Numbered from the stretch's first letter, positions 7,789 to 17,042 are shown. The stretch: 43,931 bases of DNA from Bradyrhizobium neotropicale (GCF_001641695.1 NZ_LSEF01000119.1:1-43931), one strand, 5' to 3'. Program-made: numbers and translations. The notes: generated by a model not told the origin, from the letters alone.

Positions 7789-9504
7789 TCACTGGACGGA
7801 GAACACGAAGAGCGAACCGCCCTCGGGAGCTGCGGCCGTCATCTTCTTGCCTACCTCGCCCAGGAACGCAGGCAGTGCAGCCGTGCGGCCGACGACGATG
7901 GCGACGTATTGCTTGCCGTCGACCTGGTAGGTCACCGGGCCCGCGCCGATGCCGGAGCCGAGGTTCTTGCTCCACAGCACCTTGCCGGACTTCGCATCGA
8001 TGGCACGGAAGTCGCCATGGATGTTGCCGGCAAACACGAGGCCGCCGCCGGTGGTCAGCGTGCCGCCGTTGAACGGCAGGTCTTCCTTGATGGACCAGAC
8101 CTTCTTCTGCGCGACCGGATCCCAGGCCACGAGCTCGCCGAGGAAGCCGCCGGGGCCGTCCTTGGTCGGGAATTCGGCGCCGAGATAGAACACGCCGCGC
8201 TTGTAGGAAACGTCGGAGACCGACCAGTCCATGCAGACGTTGTTCGACGGGATGTAGACGAGGCCGGTCTGTGGATTGAACGACATCGGCTGCCAGTTCT
8301 TGCCGCCGACCAGGTTCGGACAGATGTCCTTGGCGGGATGGCCCGGGCCCGGACGCTTGTCCGGATCCTCTTCCGCGCGCATGGTGTTGACGTCCCACTT
8401 CTTGGCCCAGTTGGAGAAGACGTATTTCTCGGCCGACAGCACCTTGCCGGTCTCGCGATTGGCGACGAAGAAGAAGCCGTTGCGATCCGCCTTCAGCAGC
8501 GCCGGGACGTTGCTGCCGCCGATCTTGAGGTCGGCAAGCACGGCCTCGTTGACGCCGTCATAATCCCATGCATCGGCCGGCGTCGTCTGGATATGCCACT
8601 TGATCTTGCCGGTGTTGGGGTCCAGCGCGAGCGTCGAGGCGGTATAGAGGTTGGTCAGTTTGCCGAAATTGCCGTCGCCGGTCGAACGAACACCTGTGTT
8701 CCAGGGACCGGGATTGCTGGTGCCCCAGTAGACGGTATCGCTCTTGGGATCGTAGGAGCCGACCAGCCAGGCTGCGCCGCCGCCATGCTGAGCGGTATCG
8801 CCCTTCCAGGTGTCGCCGCCGGGCTCATCCGGGTTGGGAACGGTGTAGGTCTGCCATACCTGCTTGCCGGTGTTGATATCGAACGCCTGGAGCGAACCGC
8901 GCACGCCGTACTCGCCGCCGCCGAAGCCCGTGATGACCTTGTCGCGCACGACCAGCGGCGGCGAGGTGATGACCGAGCCCTGCTTGTAGTCGACCACCTT
9001 CGTCGTCCACAGCGACTTGCCAGTCGCGGCATCGAGCGCCGTCAGCTTGCCGTCGAGGCGACCGACGAAGATCTTGCCGTCGGCATAGGAGACGCCGCGA
9101 TTGTTCACGTCGCAGCAGGCATATTGCAGCACGTCATCGGGAATGTCGGGCTCCCAGGTCCACTTGCGCGCGCCGGTCGCGGCATCCAGCGCATAGACGT
9201 ATTTCGGGCCCCAGGAGCTCGAGACGTAGAGCGTGTTGCCGATGACGATCGGCGAGGACTCGTTCGAGCGCAGCGACGCCAGCGAGAACGAATAGGCGAG
9301 CGTCAGCTTCCCGGCATTCTCGGTGTTGATCTGCTTGAGCGGGCTGAAGCGCGTGTTGCCGTAGTCGTGGCCGGCAACGGCCCACTGGTTCGAATCGGAT
9401 TGCGCCTTGAGCAAGGAGTCGTTGGCGCGAACGCCGGACGTGCCGGCGGCCAGCATCGCAATCATCGAAATGCCAGCCAAAAAGCCCTTCGTTCCAAAGG
9501 TCAT
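7789..9504 (-). CDS. xoxF: Lanthanide-dependent PQQ methanol dehydrogenase XoxF
   Basis: A periplasmic quinoprotein alcohol dehydrogenase of 571 residues that oxidises methanol (and often other primary alcohols or formaldehyde) and passes electrons to cytochrome c. It has a signal peptide (1-27, GVRA then NDS), an eight-bladed propeller with tryptophan-docking repeats such as GKSLW and GKQVW, and the adjacent cysteine pair Cys130-Cys131 that contacts PQQ. Metal-site residues include Glu198 in GGEYG and Asn264 in GTSNPG. The catalytic Asp314 is followed by Asp316 in WDYDGVN. That second Asp is the lanthanide signature, and calcium-type MxaF has Ala there. ATG 9504 follows GGAGGG, so the longer frame from 9537 is rejected. 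It is followed by a terminator and then by its cytochrome/binding-protein fusion and regulators. Confidence 0.96.
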   Translation of the reverse strand: MTFGTKGFLAGISMIAMLAAGTSGVRANDSLLKAQSDSNQWAVAGHDYGNTRFSPLKQINTENAGKLTLAYSFSLASLRSNESSPIVIGNTLYVSSSWGPKYVYALDAATGARKWTWEPDIPDDVLQYACCDVNNRGVSYADGKIFVGRLDGKLTALDAATGKSLWTTKVVDYKQGSVITSPPLVVRDKVITGFGGGEYGVRGSLQAFDINTGKQVWQTYTVPNPDEPGGDTWKGDTAQHGGGAAWLVGSYDPKSDTVYWGTSNPGPWNTGVRSTGDGNFGKLTNLYTASTLALDPNTGKIKWHIQTTPADAWDYDGVNEAVLADLKIGGSNVPALLKADRNGFFFVANRETGKVLSAEKYVFSNWAKKWDVNTMRAEEDPDKRPGPGHPAKDICPNLVGGKNWQPMSFNPQTGLVYIPSNNVCMDWSVSDVSYKRGVFYLGAEFPTKDGPGGFLGELVAWDPVAQKKVWSIKEDLPFNGGTLTTGGGLVFAGNIHGDFRAIDAKSGKVLWSKNLGSGIGAGPVTYQVDGKQYVAIVVGRTAALPAFLGEVGKKMTAAAPEGGSLFVFSVQ

Positions 9505-10568
9505 GTATTCCCTCCGCGATGTTGTTGTGCGCGCCATGTTGGGCGCCTGAGCGCGCTGCGCTCGTGATGCGCAGTTTGTCTGCGAGCTATCGTTCGAAAT
9601 TACAGCATCGCCTTTTCGCGCTTAGTATAGGCGGAAGGTAGTAGTGCAAATCATCGTCGGCTTCGTCGCGCATCTCGTTGGCGATGCTCGCGTCTTGCCG
9701 TTATTTGCAGCTCGAAATGCAGGATCGGATTTGCGGCAACTTCGTGCCACGATCCGATCGTTGCTCCTGGCATCGCACGTCGACCTTCACGATGACGGCG
9801 CTACCACTGTCGCGAAGTTCTCGAAGAAGTTCGCAGCCGGCTGAGGTACCCGCTCGACTGGGGTGGCGCCGCCGTCGATCAATCGCCGGGAAGTACGAGT
9901 GCTGCATCTCTGACGTCTGATTCACTCAACGTCGTTCCGGGGCGCGACCAACAGGTCCGCGCAAAGCGCGGCCCGATGACAGGCTACGTCGCGAGCCATG
10001 ATGCGCAATTGCGCATCTGAGAATCCATTCATCCACGCACCGTGTGGCCCGATGGATTCCGGGCCCCTCGCTCCGCTCGGGGCTCGGAACGACGGATCGG
10101 ACTGTCGGAGACGCTGCAGTAGGACGCCCGCGATCGTCACGGCATTTGGACAGGCCCCCCGAGCGCGGCCCCGCCAGAGTCGATCTCAATAAAATCAATG
10201 ACTTGGATCGCCATCGCCTACTACCAAGATCGCGATTGCAAAGCCGTGAGCGCGTGCTCCTATTCGCAACAACGAACAAGGCATGAAAGGGAGAAACGAC
10301 GCGCGAGGAGCCCTCAAGCAGGCAGGCGCTTCGCGCGAAAGCGGCTGAACGCAGGCCGCCACCGGCGAAGCGGACATCTTTTCGAAAGCGCCTTGCAAGG
10401 TCGCGCCATGTGCTGGCGGCGGCATGGAACGACGTGATCGAATCGCGCGCCGGCGATGGTCGCCACGATGACCTTTCCATGACGCGCGGTCGCCAAAATC
10501 CCAGTTGCAAAGTTCCGTTCGCGCTGTCTCTAATTGGAATAACTACAAACAATCGGGAGGACTTCACC
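9505..10568. other. 1-kb non-coding region upstream of divergent xoxF and coxS
   Basis: No credible gene is present. The short open frames have non-coding composition or lie in a repeat. The stretch must hold the promoters of xoxF (minus) and coxS (plus). A TATACT hexamer lies on the minus strand at 9624-9629, but the nearest TTGCAC (9644-9649) is only 14 bases away, so the promoter call is weak. A palindromic repeat occupies 9931-10093. The remaining 400 bases before coxS look degenerate. GGGAGGA at 10555-10561 is the coxS ribosome site. Confidence 0.6.
9931..10093. repeat. Bradyrhizobium-type palindromic intergenic repeat
   Basis: The ends are inverted copies (GTCGTTCCGGGGC at 9931 and GGCTCGGAACGAC ending at 10093). 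Inside is GGATTCCGGGCCCCTCGCT-type text common to Bradyrhizobium intergenic repeats and a perfect 18-bp palindrome, GATGCGCAATTGCGCATC, at 10000-10017. It is probably a non-autonomous repeat that can fold, not a gene. Confidence 0.75.
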
Positions 10569-11054
<486 letters not shown>

Positions 11055-11137
11055 CGCGGCCCGCCTCGACTAAAAAGCCACCGCCGCCGCTTTCGACGGA
11101 AAGGGCGGACAACAATTTCCGGTCGGGAGGACAGGAC

Positions 11138-13480
11138 ATGGGTGTTGAAGGCATCGGCGCAAGCGTCGTGCGCAAGGAAGACAAGCGTTTCATCACCGGC
11201 AAGGGCCGGTACGTCGACGACATCAAGCTGACGGGCATGACCTATGCCCATTTCATTCGCAGCCCGCACGCCCACGCCAAGGTGAAGGGGATCGACTCCT
11301 CCGCCGCCCTGCAGATGCCGGGCGTGGTTGCGGTGCTCACCGGCAGGCAGATCGTCGACGACAAGGTCGGCAACCTGATCTGCGGCTGGGCCATCACCTC
11401 CAAGGACGGCAGCCCGATGAAGATGGGCGCATGGCCGGCGATGGCGCCGGAGACGGTGCGCTTCGTCGGTCAGGCCGTGGCCGTGGTGATCGCCGAGAGC
11501 AAGAATCTGGCACGCGACGCGGCCGAGGCCGTGGTCGTCGATTATGAAGAGCTGCCGGCGGTCGCCGACGTCACAGCGGCAGTCAAGGCCGGTGCGCCGC
11601 AACTTCACCCCGAGGCTCCCGGCAACCAGGTCTATGACTGGGTGATCGGCGACGAGGGTGCGGTGGATGCCGCCTTCTCGAAGGCTGCCAATGTGGTGAA
11701 GCTCGACCTCACCAACAACCGCCTCGCGCCGAACGCGATGGAGCCGCGCGCGGCGATCGCCGATTACGACGCGGCGGAGGAGCATTTCACGCTCTATACG
11801 ACGTCGCAGAACCCGCACGTCGCCCGTCTCGTGCTGTCGGCGTTCTACAACATCGCGCCCGAACACAAGCTGCGCGTGATCGCGCCCGACGTTGGCGGCG
11901 GCTTCGGCTCGAAGATCTTCATCTATCCGGAAGAGATGGTGGCACTGTGGGCCTCGAAGAAGGTCGGCCGTCCCGTGAAGTGGACCGGCGACCGCACCGA
12001 GGCCTTCCTCACGGATGCGCATGGCCGCGACCATGTCACCCATGCCGAGATGGCGTTCGACGCCAACAACAAGATCCTCGGCCTGAGGGTGAAGACCTAC
12101 GCCAATTTCGGCGCCTACATGTCGCTGTTCTCGTCATCAGTGCCGACCTATCTCTACGCGACGCTGCTGTCGGGCCAGTACGACATCCCGGCGATCCATG
12201 CCGAGGTGATCGGCGTCTACACCAACACCACGCCGGTCGATGCCTATCGCGGCGCGGGCCGCCCCGAGGCGAGCTACCTGATCGAACGGATGATGGAGAC
12301 GGCGGCGCGGCAGCTGAAAGTCGATCCGGCTGCGCTGCGCCGGCAGAACTTCATCACCCAGTTCCCGCACCAGACGCCCGTGATCATGGCCTATGACACC
12401 GGTGACTTTAATGCCTCGCTCGACGCCGCGATGAAGGCGATCGACTATGCCGGCTTCGCCGACCGCAAGGCCAAGGCGAAAGCCGACGGCAAGCTGCGCG
12501 GCATCGGCGTATCCTGCTACATCGAGGCCTGCGGCATCGCGCCTTCGAAGGCGGTCGGCAGCCTAGGTGCCGGCGTGGGCCTGTGGGAATCGGCGGAGGT
12601 GCGCGTCAATCCGGTCGGCACCATCGAGATCCTCACGGGCTCGCACAGCCACGGCCAGGGTCACGAGACCACCTTCTGCCAGCTCGTCGCCGATCGTCTC
12701 GGCGTTCCCATCAGCCAAGTCTCGATCGTCCATGGCGACACCGACAAGGTGCAGTTCGGCATGGGCACCTACGGCTCGCGTTCCGCGGCCGTCGGTCTCA
12801 CCGCGATCCTGAAGGCGATGGAAAAGGTCGAGTCCAAGGCCAGGAAGATCGCCGCGCATGCGCTGGAAGCGTCGGAGGCCGACATCGTCATCGAGAACGG
12901 CGAGTTCAAGGTGACCGGCACCGACAAGGCGATCGCCTTCCCGATGGTCGCGCTCGCGGCCTACACCGCACACAATCTGCCTGACGGAATGGAACCGGGC
13001 CTGAAGGAGACCGCCTTCTACGACCCGACCAACTTCACCTTCCCGGCCGGCACCTACATCTGCGAGCTTGAGGTCGATGCCGGCACCGGCAAGACCTCCT
13101 TCGTCAACTTCGTCGCGGCCGATGATTTCGGCCGGCTGATCAACCCGATGATCGTCGAGGGTCAGGTCCATGGCGGTCTCGCCCAGGGCATCGGCCAGGC
13201 GCTGCTCGAACACGCGATCTATGATGCCAACGGTCAGCCGGTGACGGCCTCGTTCATGGACTATTCCATGCCGCGCGCCGACGACCTGCCCTCGTTCAAG
13301 CTCTCCCACACCACGACGCTCTGCCCGGGCAATCCGCTCGGCATCAAGGGTTGCGGTGAGGCCGGCGCGATCGGCGCCTCTGCGGCCGTGATCAACGCGA
13401 TCACGGATGCGATCGGCAAGAACAATCTGGAAATGCCCGCAACCCCGGACCGGGTGTGGCGCACGATCCACGCGGCCTAA
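11138..13480 (+). CDS. coxL: Form II CO-dehydrogenase-like large subunit, molybdopterin-binding
   Basis: The catalytic molybdopterin-cytosine-dinucleotide subunit, 780 residues, of the xanthine oxidase/CO dehydrogenase family. The N-terminal a/b-hammerhead domain (about 15-135) is followed by two molybdopterin-binding domains with GGGFGSK near 254, the active-site loop AYRGAGR at 369-375, GQGHETTFCQ near 507 and a C-terminal GCGEAGAIGA near residue 738. True aerobic CO dehydrogenases (form I) have AYXCSFR at the loop. AYRGAGR defines form II, whose in vivo substrate is not settled, with CO oxidation claimed for some rhizobia. ATG 11138 follows GGGAGGACAGGAC. Maturation genes (coxD, E, F, G) are not in the window, so they must lie elsewhere if needed. 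Confidence 0.94.
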   Translation: MGVEGIGASVVRKEDKRFITGKGRYVDDIKLTGMTYAHFIRSPHAHAKVKGIDSSAALQMPGVVAVLTGRQIVDDKVGNLICGWAITSKDGSPMKMGAWPAMAPETVRFVGQAVAVVIAESKNLARDAAEAVVVDYEELPAVADVTAAVKAGAPQLHPEAPGNQVYDWVIGDEGAVDAAFSKAANVVKLDLTNNRLAPNAMEPRAAIADYDAAEEHFTLYTTSQNPHVARLVLSAFYNIAPEHKLRVIAPDVGGGFGSKIFIYPEEMVALWASKKVGRPVKWTGDRTEAFLTDAHGRDHVTHAEMAFDANNKILGLRVKTYANFGAYMSLFSSSVPTYLYATLLSGQYDIPAIHAEVIGVYTNTTPVDAYRGAGRPEASYLIERMMETAARQLKVDPAALRRQNFITQFPHQTPVIMAYDTGDFNASLDAAMKAIDYAGFADRKAKAKADGKLRGIGVSCYIEACGIAPSKAVGSLGAGVGLWESAEVRVNPVGTIEILTGSHSHGQGHETTFCQLVADRLGVPISQVSIVHGDTDKVQFGMGTYGSRSAAVGLTAILKAMEKVESKARKIAAHALEASEADIVIENGEFKVTGTDKAIAFPMVALAAYTAHNLPDGMEPGLKETAFYDPTNFTFPAGTYICELEVDAGTGKTSFVNFVAADDFGRLINPMIVEGQVHGGLAQGIGQALLEHAIYDANGQPVTASFMDYSMPRADDLPSFKLSHTTTLCPGNPLGIKGCGEAGAIGASAAVINAITDAIGKNNLEMPATPDRVWRTIHAA

Positions 13481-13495
13481 GAGGGAGCAACGAAG

Positions 13496-14296
13496 ATGTA
13501 CCAGACCATTTATCATCGCGCCTCCTCGGTCGACGAAGCGGCGAGCCTGTTCGCCAAGGGCAGCGAGGCAAAATTCCTCGCCGGCGGCCAGACCCTGCTT
13601 CCGGTCATGAAGCAGCGCCTCGCCGCGCCCTCGGATGTGATCGATCTCGGCAAGATCAAGGAGCTGATCGGCATTGAGGCTTCCGGCGACACGCTGACCA
13701 TCAAGGCCGCAACGCCGCACTACGACGTCGCGACCAGCGACACCGCGAAGAAAGCGATCCCCGCACTCGCCTATCTGGCATCGCTGATCGGCGATCCCGC
13801 CGTGCGCTATCGCGGCACGATCGGCGGCTCGCTCGCCAACAACGATCCGGCCGCCGACTATCCGGCAGCCACGTTGGCGCTGGGCGCGACGATCAAGACC
13901 AACAAGCGCACCATCGCCGCCGACGACTACTTCAAGGGCCTGTTCTCGACCGCGCTCGAAGACGGCGAGATCATCACGCAGGTCTCTTTCCCGGTTCCGG
14001 CGAAGGCGGGCTACGCAAAGTTCCCGCATCCGGCCTCGCGGTTCGCGCTGACGGGCGTGTTCGTCGCACAGACGAAGTCTGGCGAGATCCGCGTCGCTGC
14101 GACCGGTGCCTCGCAGAGCGGCGTGATGCGGGTTCCCGCGATCGAAGCCGCGCTGAAGGCGAACTGGTCGCCGTCAGCGATCGACAGCGTCAGCATTTCG
14201 GCGAGCGGGCTCCTCTCCGACATCCACGGCTCGTCCGACTACCGCGCCAACCTCGTCAAGGTGATGGCGCAGCGCGCGGTGGCCGCCGCCGCCTGA
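13496..14296 (+). CDS. coxM: CO-dehydrogenase-type medium subunit, FAD-binding
   Basis: A 266-residue flavoprotein subunit that takes electrons from the [2Fe-2S] clusters and delivers them to an acceptor. The FAD-binding domain shows AGGQTLLP (29-36) and RYRGTIGGSLANNDPAADYP (about 102-121), the two hallmark FAD motifs. The C-terminal CODH flavoprotein domain runs from about 165 to 262. It begins 15 bases after the large-subunit stop with GAGGGAGCAACGAAG as ribosome site and is followed by a strong terminator, so it closes the operon. Confidence 0.93.
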   Translation: MYQTIYHRASSVDEAASLFAKGSEAKFLAGGQTLLPVMKQRLAAPSDVIDLGKIKELIGIEASGDTLTIKAATPHYDVATSDTAKKAIPALAYLASLIGDPAVRYRGTIGGSLANNDPAADYPAATLALGATIKTNKRTIAADDYFKGLFSTALEDGEIITQVSFPVPAKAGYAKFPHPASRFALTGVFVAQTKSGEIRVAATGASQSGVMRVPAIEAALKANWSPSAIDSVSISASGLLSDIHGSSDYRANLVKVMAQRAVAAAA

Positions 14297-14319
14297 TAGC
14301 CACTCAACACAAATCTTCC

Positions 14320-14348
14320 GCGGCGCGCAGAAATGCGCGCCGCTTTTG
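14320..14348 (+). terminator. Rho-independent terminator of the cox operon
   Basis: A perfect 9-bp stem, GCGGCGCGC (14320-14328) and GCGCGCCGC (14335-14343), with a 6-base loop, is followed by TTTTG. It lies 24 bases after the medium-subunit stop. Confidence 0.92.
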
Positions 14349-14400
14349 TTATGCGCCTATGCATGAAAACTGCTTGCCTCGCTGGCGTGAAGGCGGGAAA

Positions 14401-14420
14401 AGTTAATCAGCCAATTAACT
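14401..14420. promoter_or_regulatory. Candidate operator upstream of CoA-transferase gene
   Basis: An inverted repeat AGTTAAT-N6-ATTAACT with perfect 7-bp arms, AT-rich in a GC-rich region, ends 67 bases before the GTG at 14488. It has the form of a dimeric-regulator site. No regulator gene is adjacent, so the binding protein is unknown. Confidence 0.45.
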
Positions 14421-14487
14421 CCACAGAGGAACGTCCGAGCGGAAGCCTCATCCGGCACGCCGCCTCGTGAGCTGAGGAAACAAGAAC

Positions 14488-15603
14488 GTGCTCGATAGAC
14501 CAGCCCAGGAACAATCAGGCTCCTCCGTCCGCACCTCCGGCCCGCTTTCGGGCTTCCGCATCGTCGAATTCGCCGGCATCGGTCCCGGTCCGTTCGCCTG
14601 CATGATGCTGGCCGACATGGGTGCCGACGTCGTCACGCTCGACCGCGTCGGCGCGAAGAAGAGCATGAAGTCGGTGGCGGGACGCGGCCGCAAGGTGATC
14701 GAGCTCGACCTCAAGGACAAGGCGGCAATCGCGGAGGTACTCGACCTGCTTGCCAACGCCGACGCGCTGGTCGAGGGCTTTCGTCCCGGCGTGATGGAGC
14801 GGCTCGGGCTCGGACCCGACGTGGTGCTCGCGCGCAATCCAAAGCTCGTCTATGGCCGCATGACCGGCTGGGGCCAGGAAGGCCCGCTCGCCAATGCCGC
14901 CGGCCATGACATCAATTACATCTCCATCACCGGCGCACTCGCCGCGATCGGCACCAAGGAAGCGCCGGTGCCGCCGCTCAATCTGGTCGGCGATTTCGGT
15001 GGCGGCGCGCTTTATCTCGTCGTCGGCGTGCTCGCCGCACTGCTGGAAGCGCAGAAGTCCGGCAAGGGGCAGGTGGTCGACACTGCGATGTGCGACGGCG
15101 CGGCGTCGCTGATGTCGTTCTTCTTCGACATGACCACGATCGGCCGCTGGACCGAAGGCCGCGTGCAGAACTTCCTCGACGGCGGCGCGCATTTCTACGG
15201 CGTCTATGAATGCGCCTGCGGCCATTTCGTCTCGATCGGCTCGATCGAGCCGCAGTTTTATGCACTCTTGCGTGAGCATGCGGGTCTCACCGACGCCGAC
15301 TTCGACGCTCAGATGGACCGCAAGGCCTGGCCGGCACTGAAGGAGAAGCTGCAGGCCGTGTTCAAGAGCAAGACGCGCGAGGACTGGTGCAAGATCATGG
15401 AAGGCACCGACATCTGCTTCGCGCCGGTGCTGACCATGTCGGAAGCGACCGAGCACCCCCACATGGTCGCCCGCAACGTCTTCGTCGAGCGCCACGGCGT
15501 GAAGCAGCCCGCGCCGGCACCGCGCTTCTCGCGCACGCCATCAACGGTTCGCGAGCCCGAGGCGGCGAAGATCGGGGCTGTCACGAAGGAATGGAAGAGA
15601 TAG
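14488..15603 (+). CDS. Class III CoA-transferase / alpha-methylacyl-CoA racemase family
   Basis: A 371-residue CaiB/BaiF family protein acting on acyl-CoA. The N-terminal block SGFRIVEFAGIGPGPFACMM is typical. GHDINYISITGA (139-150) contains His140 and GDFGGGALYLVVG contains Asp169. These match the catalytic His/Asp pair of alpha-methylacyl-CoA racemase and favour that subfamily over formyl-CoA transferase. The racemase would convert (2R)- to (2S)-methyl-branched acyl-CoA before beta-oxidation. The start is GTG 14488, with a GAGG rather far upstream. It is a single-gene unit between the cox terminator and an intergenic repeat. The exact substrate is unknown. Confidence 0.88.
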   Translation: MLDRPAQEQSGSSVRTSGPLSGFRIVEFAGIGPGPFACMMLADMGADVVTLDRVGAKKSMKSVAGRGRKVIELDLKDKAAIAEVLDLLANADALVEGFRPGVMERLGLGPDVVLARNPKLVYGRMTGWGQEGPLANAAGHDINYISITGALAAIGTKEAPVPPLNLVGDFGGGALYLVVGVLAALLEAQKSGKGQVVDTAMCDGAASLMSFFFDMTTIGRWTEGRVQNFLDGGAHFYGVYECACGHFVSIGSIEPQFYALLREHAGLTDADFDAQMDRKAWPALKEKLQAVFKSKTREDWCKIMEGTDICFAPVLTMSEATEHPHMVARNVFVERHGVKQPAPAPRFSRTPSTVREPEAAKIGAVTKEWKR

Positions 15604-15689
15604 TCTCAGCTGCCTCGTCACACTCCGCCGACGTTCCGGCCGGGACGACACCGGTCAGGTGGCAACAGCTCGCTGTGCAACGCAGCTTC

Positions 15690-15780
15690 GTAGGGTGGGC
15701 AAAGGCGCGTAGCGCCGTGCCCACCATCTTTCCACGATTCCGATAGAAGCGGTGGGCACGCTTCGCTTTGCCCACCCTAC
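15690..15780. repeat. 91-bp palindromic repeat, copy A
   Basis: It begins GTAGGGTGGGCAAAG and ends CTTTGCCCACCCTAC, so the ends are inverted copies. Inside is a second inverted pair around GTGCCCACC/GGTGGGCAC. It lies between the convergent CoA-transferase and hppD genes. A second copy of the same length lies at 17931-18021 in opposite orientation. The sequence is widespread in Bradyrhizobium intergenic DNA (family knowledge). It may act as a two-way terminator. Confidence 0.85.
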
Positions 15781-15821
15781 GGCCCCTGCCCTGACGCGGC
15801 GGCGTGCCCGAAAGCGACCGC

Positions 15822-16940
15822 TTACGCCGCGCTATCCACCTTCAGCACCCCGCGCCGGATCTGATCTTCCTCGATCGATTCGAACAGCGCCTTGAAATTG
15901 CCCTCGCCGAAACCATCGTCGCCCTTGCGCTGGATGAACTCGAAGAAGATCGGGCCGATGGCATTCGCCGAGAAGATCTGCAGCAGCACCTTGGTCTGGC
16001 CGCCGTCGACCACGCCTTCGCCGTCGATCAGGATGCCGTTGGTCCTGAGCCGCGCGACGTTCTCACCGTGCTTGGGCAGGCGGGCATCGATCCGCTCGAA
16101 ATAGGTATCGGGCGGCGACGGCATGAACGGCAAGCCGGCGGCGCGCAGGCCTTCAATCGTGCTGTGGATGTCGCGGCAGCCGCAAGCAATGTGCTGGATG
16201 CCCTCGCCGCGATAGGTCTGCAGATATTCCTCGATCTGGCCGGAATCGCCGGCGTCCTCGTTGATCGGAATCCGGATCTTGCCGTCGGGGCTGGTCAGCG
16301 CCCGCGAGAACAGGCCGGAGGCGCGGCCCTCGATGTCGAAGAAACGGATCTGACGGAAGTTGAACAGCTTTTCGTAGAAGCCCGCCCAGACGTCCATGCG
16401 GCCGCGGTGGACGTTGTGGGTGAGATGGTCGAGATAAAACAGCCCGGCGCCATGGGGACGCGGATCGCGCGCCCCTGACCAGTCGAACTCGACATCATAG
16501 GCCGAGCCCTTCGCGCCGTAACGGTCGACGAAATAGAGCAGGCTGCCGCCGATGCCCCTGATCGCAGGCACATCGAACGCCTTCTGTGCGGAGGTGGCGT
16601 CGGCCGGTTCCGCGCCGAGCGCGATCGCGCGCTCGTAAGCCTTCTGCGCATCGACCACGCGGAACGCCATCGACGGCGCACAGGGGCCGTGCGCGGCGAC
16701 GAAGTCGAAGCCGTGGGTACCGGGCTCCTCGTTGACGAGATAGTTGATGTCGCCCTGGCGATAGACCGTGATTGCCTTGGCCTTGTGGCGCGCGACGGCG
16801 GCAAAGCCCATCAGCTTGAACAGGTCGTGCAGCTCTTGCGGATTGGGGTGCGCATATTCGACGAACTCGAAGCCGTCGGTGCCCATCGGATTGTCGGCGC
16901 TGATCGTGGCCGGCGGTGCATCGTGCGGAAACGGACCCAT
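15822..16940 (-). CDS. hppD: 4-hydroxyphenylpyruvate dioxygenase
   Basis: Converts 4-hydroxyphenylpyruvate to homogentisate, the second step of tyrosine degradation (Fe(II), O2, cytosolic). The 372-residue protein has two vicinal-oxygen-chelate halves. The iron triad is His172 in LDHLTHNV, His250 in GIQHIACG and Glu334 in FFEFIQRKGD. ATG 16940 was chosen because GGGAG lies just upstream and the protein then starts MGPFPHD. The in-frame ATG nine codons earlier lacks a ribosome site. It is divergent from an Lrp/AsnC regulator across a short region with two inverted repeats. Downstream pathway genes hmgA and fumarylacetoacetase are a few kb away on the same strand. Confidence 0.96.
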   Translation of the reverse strand: MGPFPHDAPPATISADNPMGTDGFEFVEYAHPNPQELHDLFKLMGFAAVARHKAKAITVYRQGDINYLVNEEPGTHGFDFVAAHGPCAPSMAFRVVDAQKAYERAIALGAEPADATSAQKAFDVPAIRGIGGSLLYFVDRYGAKGSAYDVEFDWSGARDPRPHGAGLFYLDHLTHNVHRGRMDVWAGFYEKLFNFRQIRFFDIEGRASGLFSRALTSPDGKIRIPINEDAGDSGQIEEYLQTYRGEGIQHIACGCRDIHSTIEGLRAAGLPFMPSPPDTYFERIDARLPKHGENVARLRTNGILIDGEGVVDGGQTKVLLQIFSANAIGPIFFEFIQRKGDDGFGEGNFKALFESIEEDQIRRGVLKVDSAA

Positions 16941-17000
16941 GGCTGCTCTCCCAAATTGCTGCTGCAAGAACTATCCTTCATAGGGGGCGCAATGGGCGTG

Positions 17001-17018
17001 CAAATAAGATGCTATTTG
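17001..17018. promoter_or_regulatory. Inverted repeat 1 in hppD/asnC-type promoter region
   Basis: CAAATA-N6-TATTTG, a perfect 6-bp-arm palindrome, AT-rich, lies 61 bases upstream of the hppD start and 44 bases upstream of the divergent regulator. It is a plausible site for the adjacent Lrp/AsnC-family protein. Confidence 0.5.
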
Positions 17019-17027
17019 GCTATCCTA

Positions 17028-17042
17028 TGCACGGTTTGTGCA
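17028..17042. promoter_or_regulatory. Inverted repeat 2 in hppD/asnC-type promoter region
   Basis: TGCAC-N5-GTGCA, a perfect 5-bp-arm palindrome, lies ten bases after inverted repeat 1 and 20 bases before the regulator start. Lrp-family proteins often bind several spaced sites and repress their own gene, so the pair may be one operator. Confidence 0.45.

Noticed and set aside
7789..9504. Calling the dehydrogenase MxaF (calcium type)
   Set aside because: The residue two after the catalytic Asp is Asp316, not Ala, and no mxaG/mxaI-type genes are present, so XoxF is the better call.
9624..9649. A sigma70 promoter for xoxF from TATACT and TTGCAC on the minus strand
   Set aside because: The spacing is 14 bases, too short for a normal promoter; only the hexamers are noted.
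11138..13480. Calling the enzyme a proven form I CO dehydrogenase
   Set aside because: The active-site loop is AYRGAGR, lacking the form I Cys, and the gene order is that of form II.
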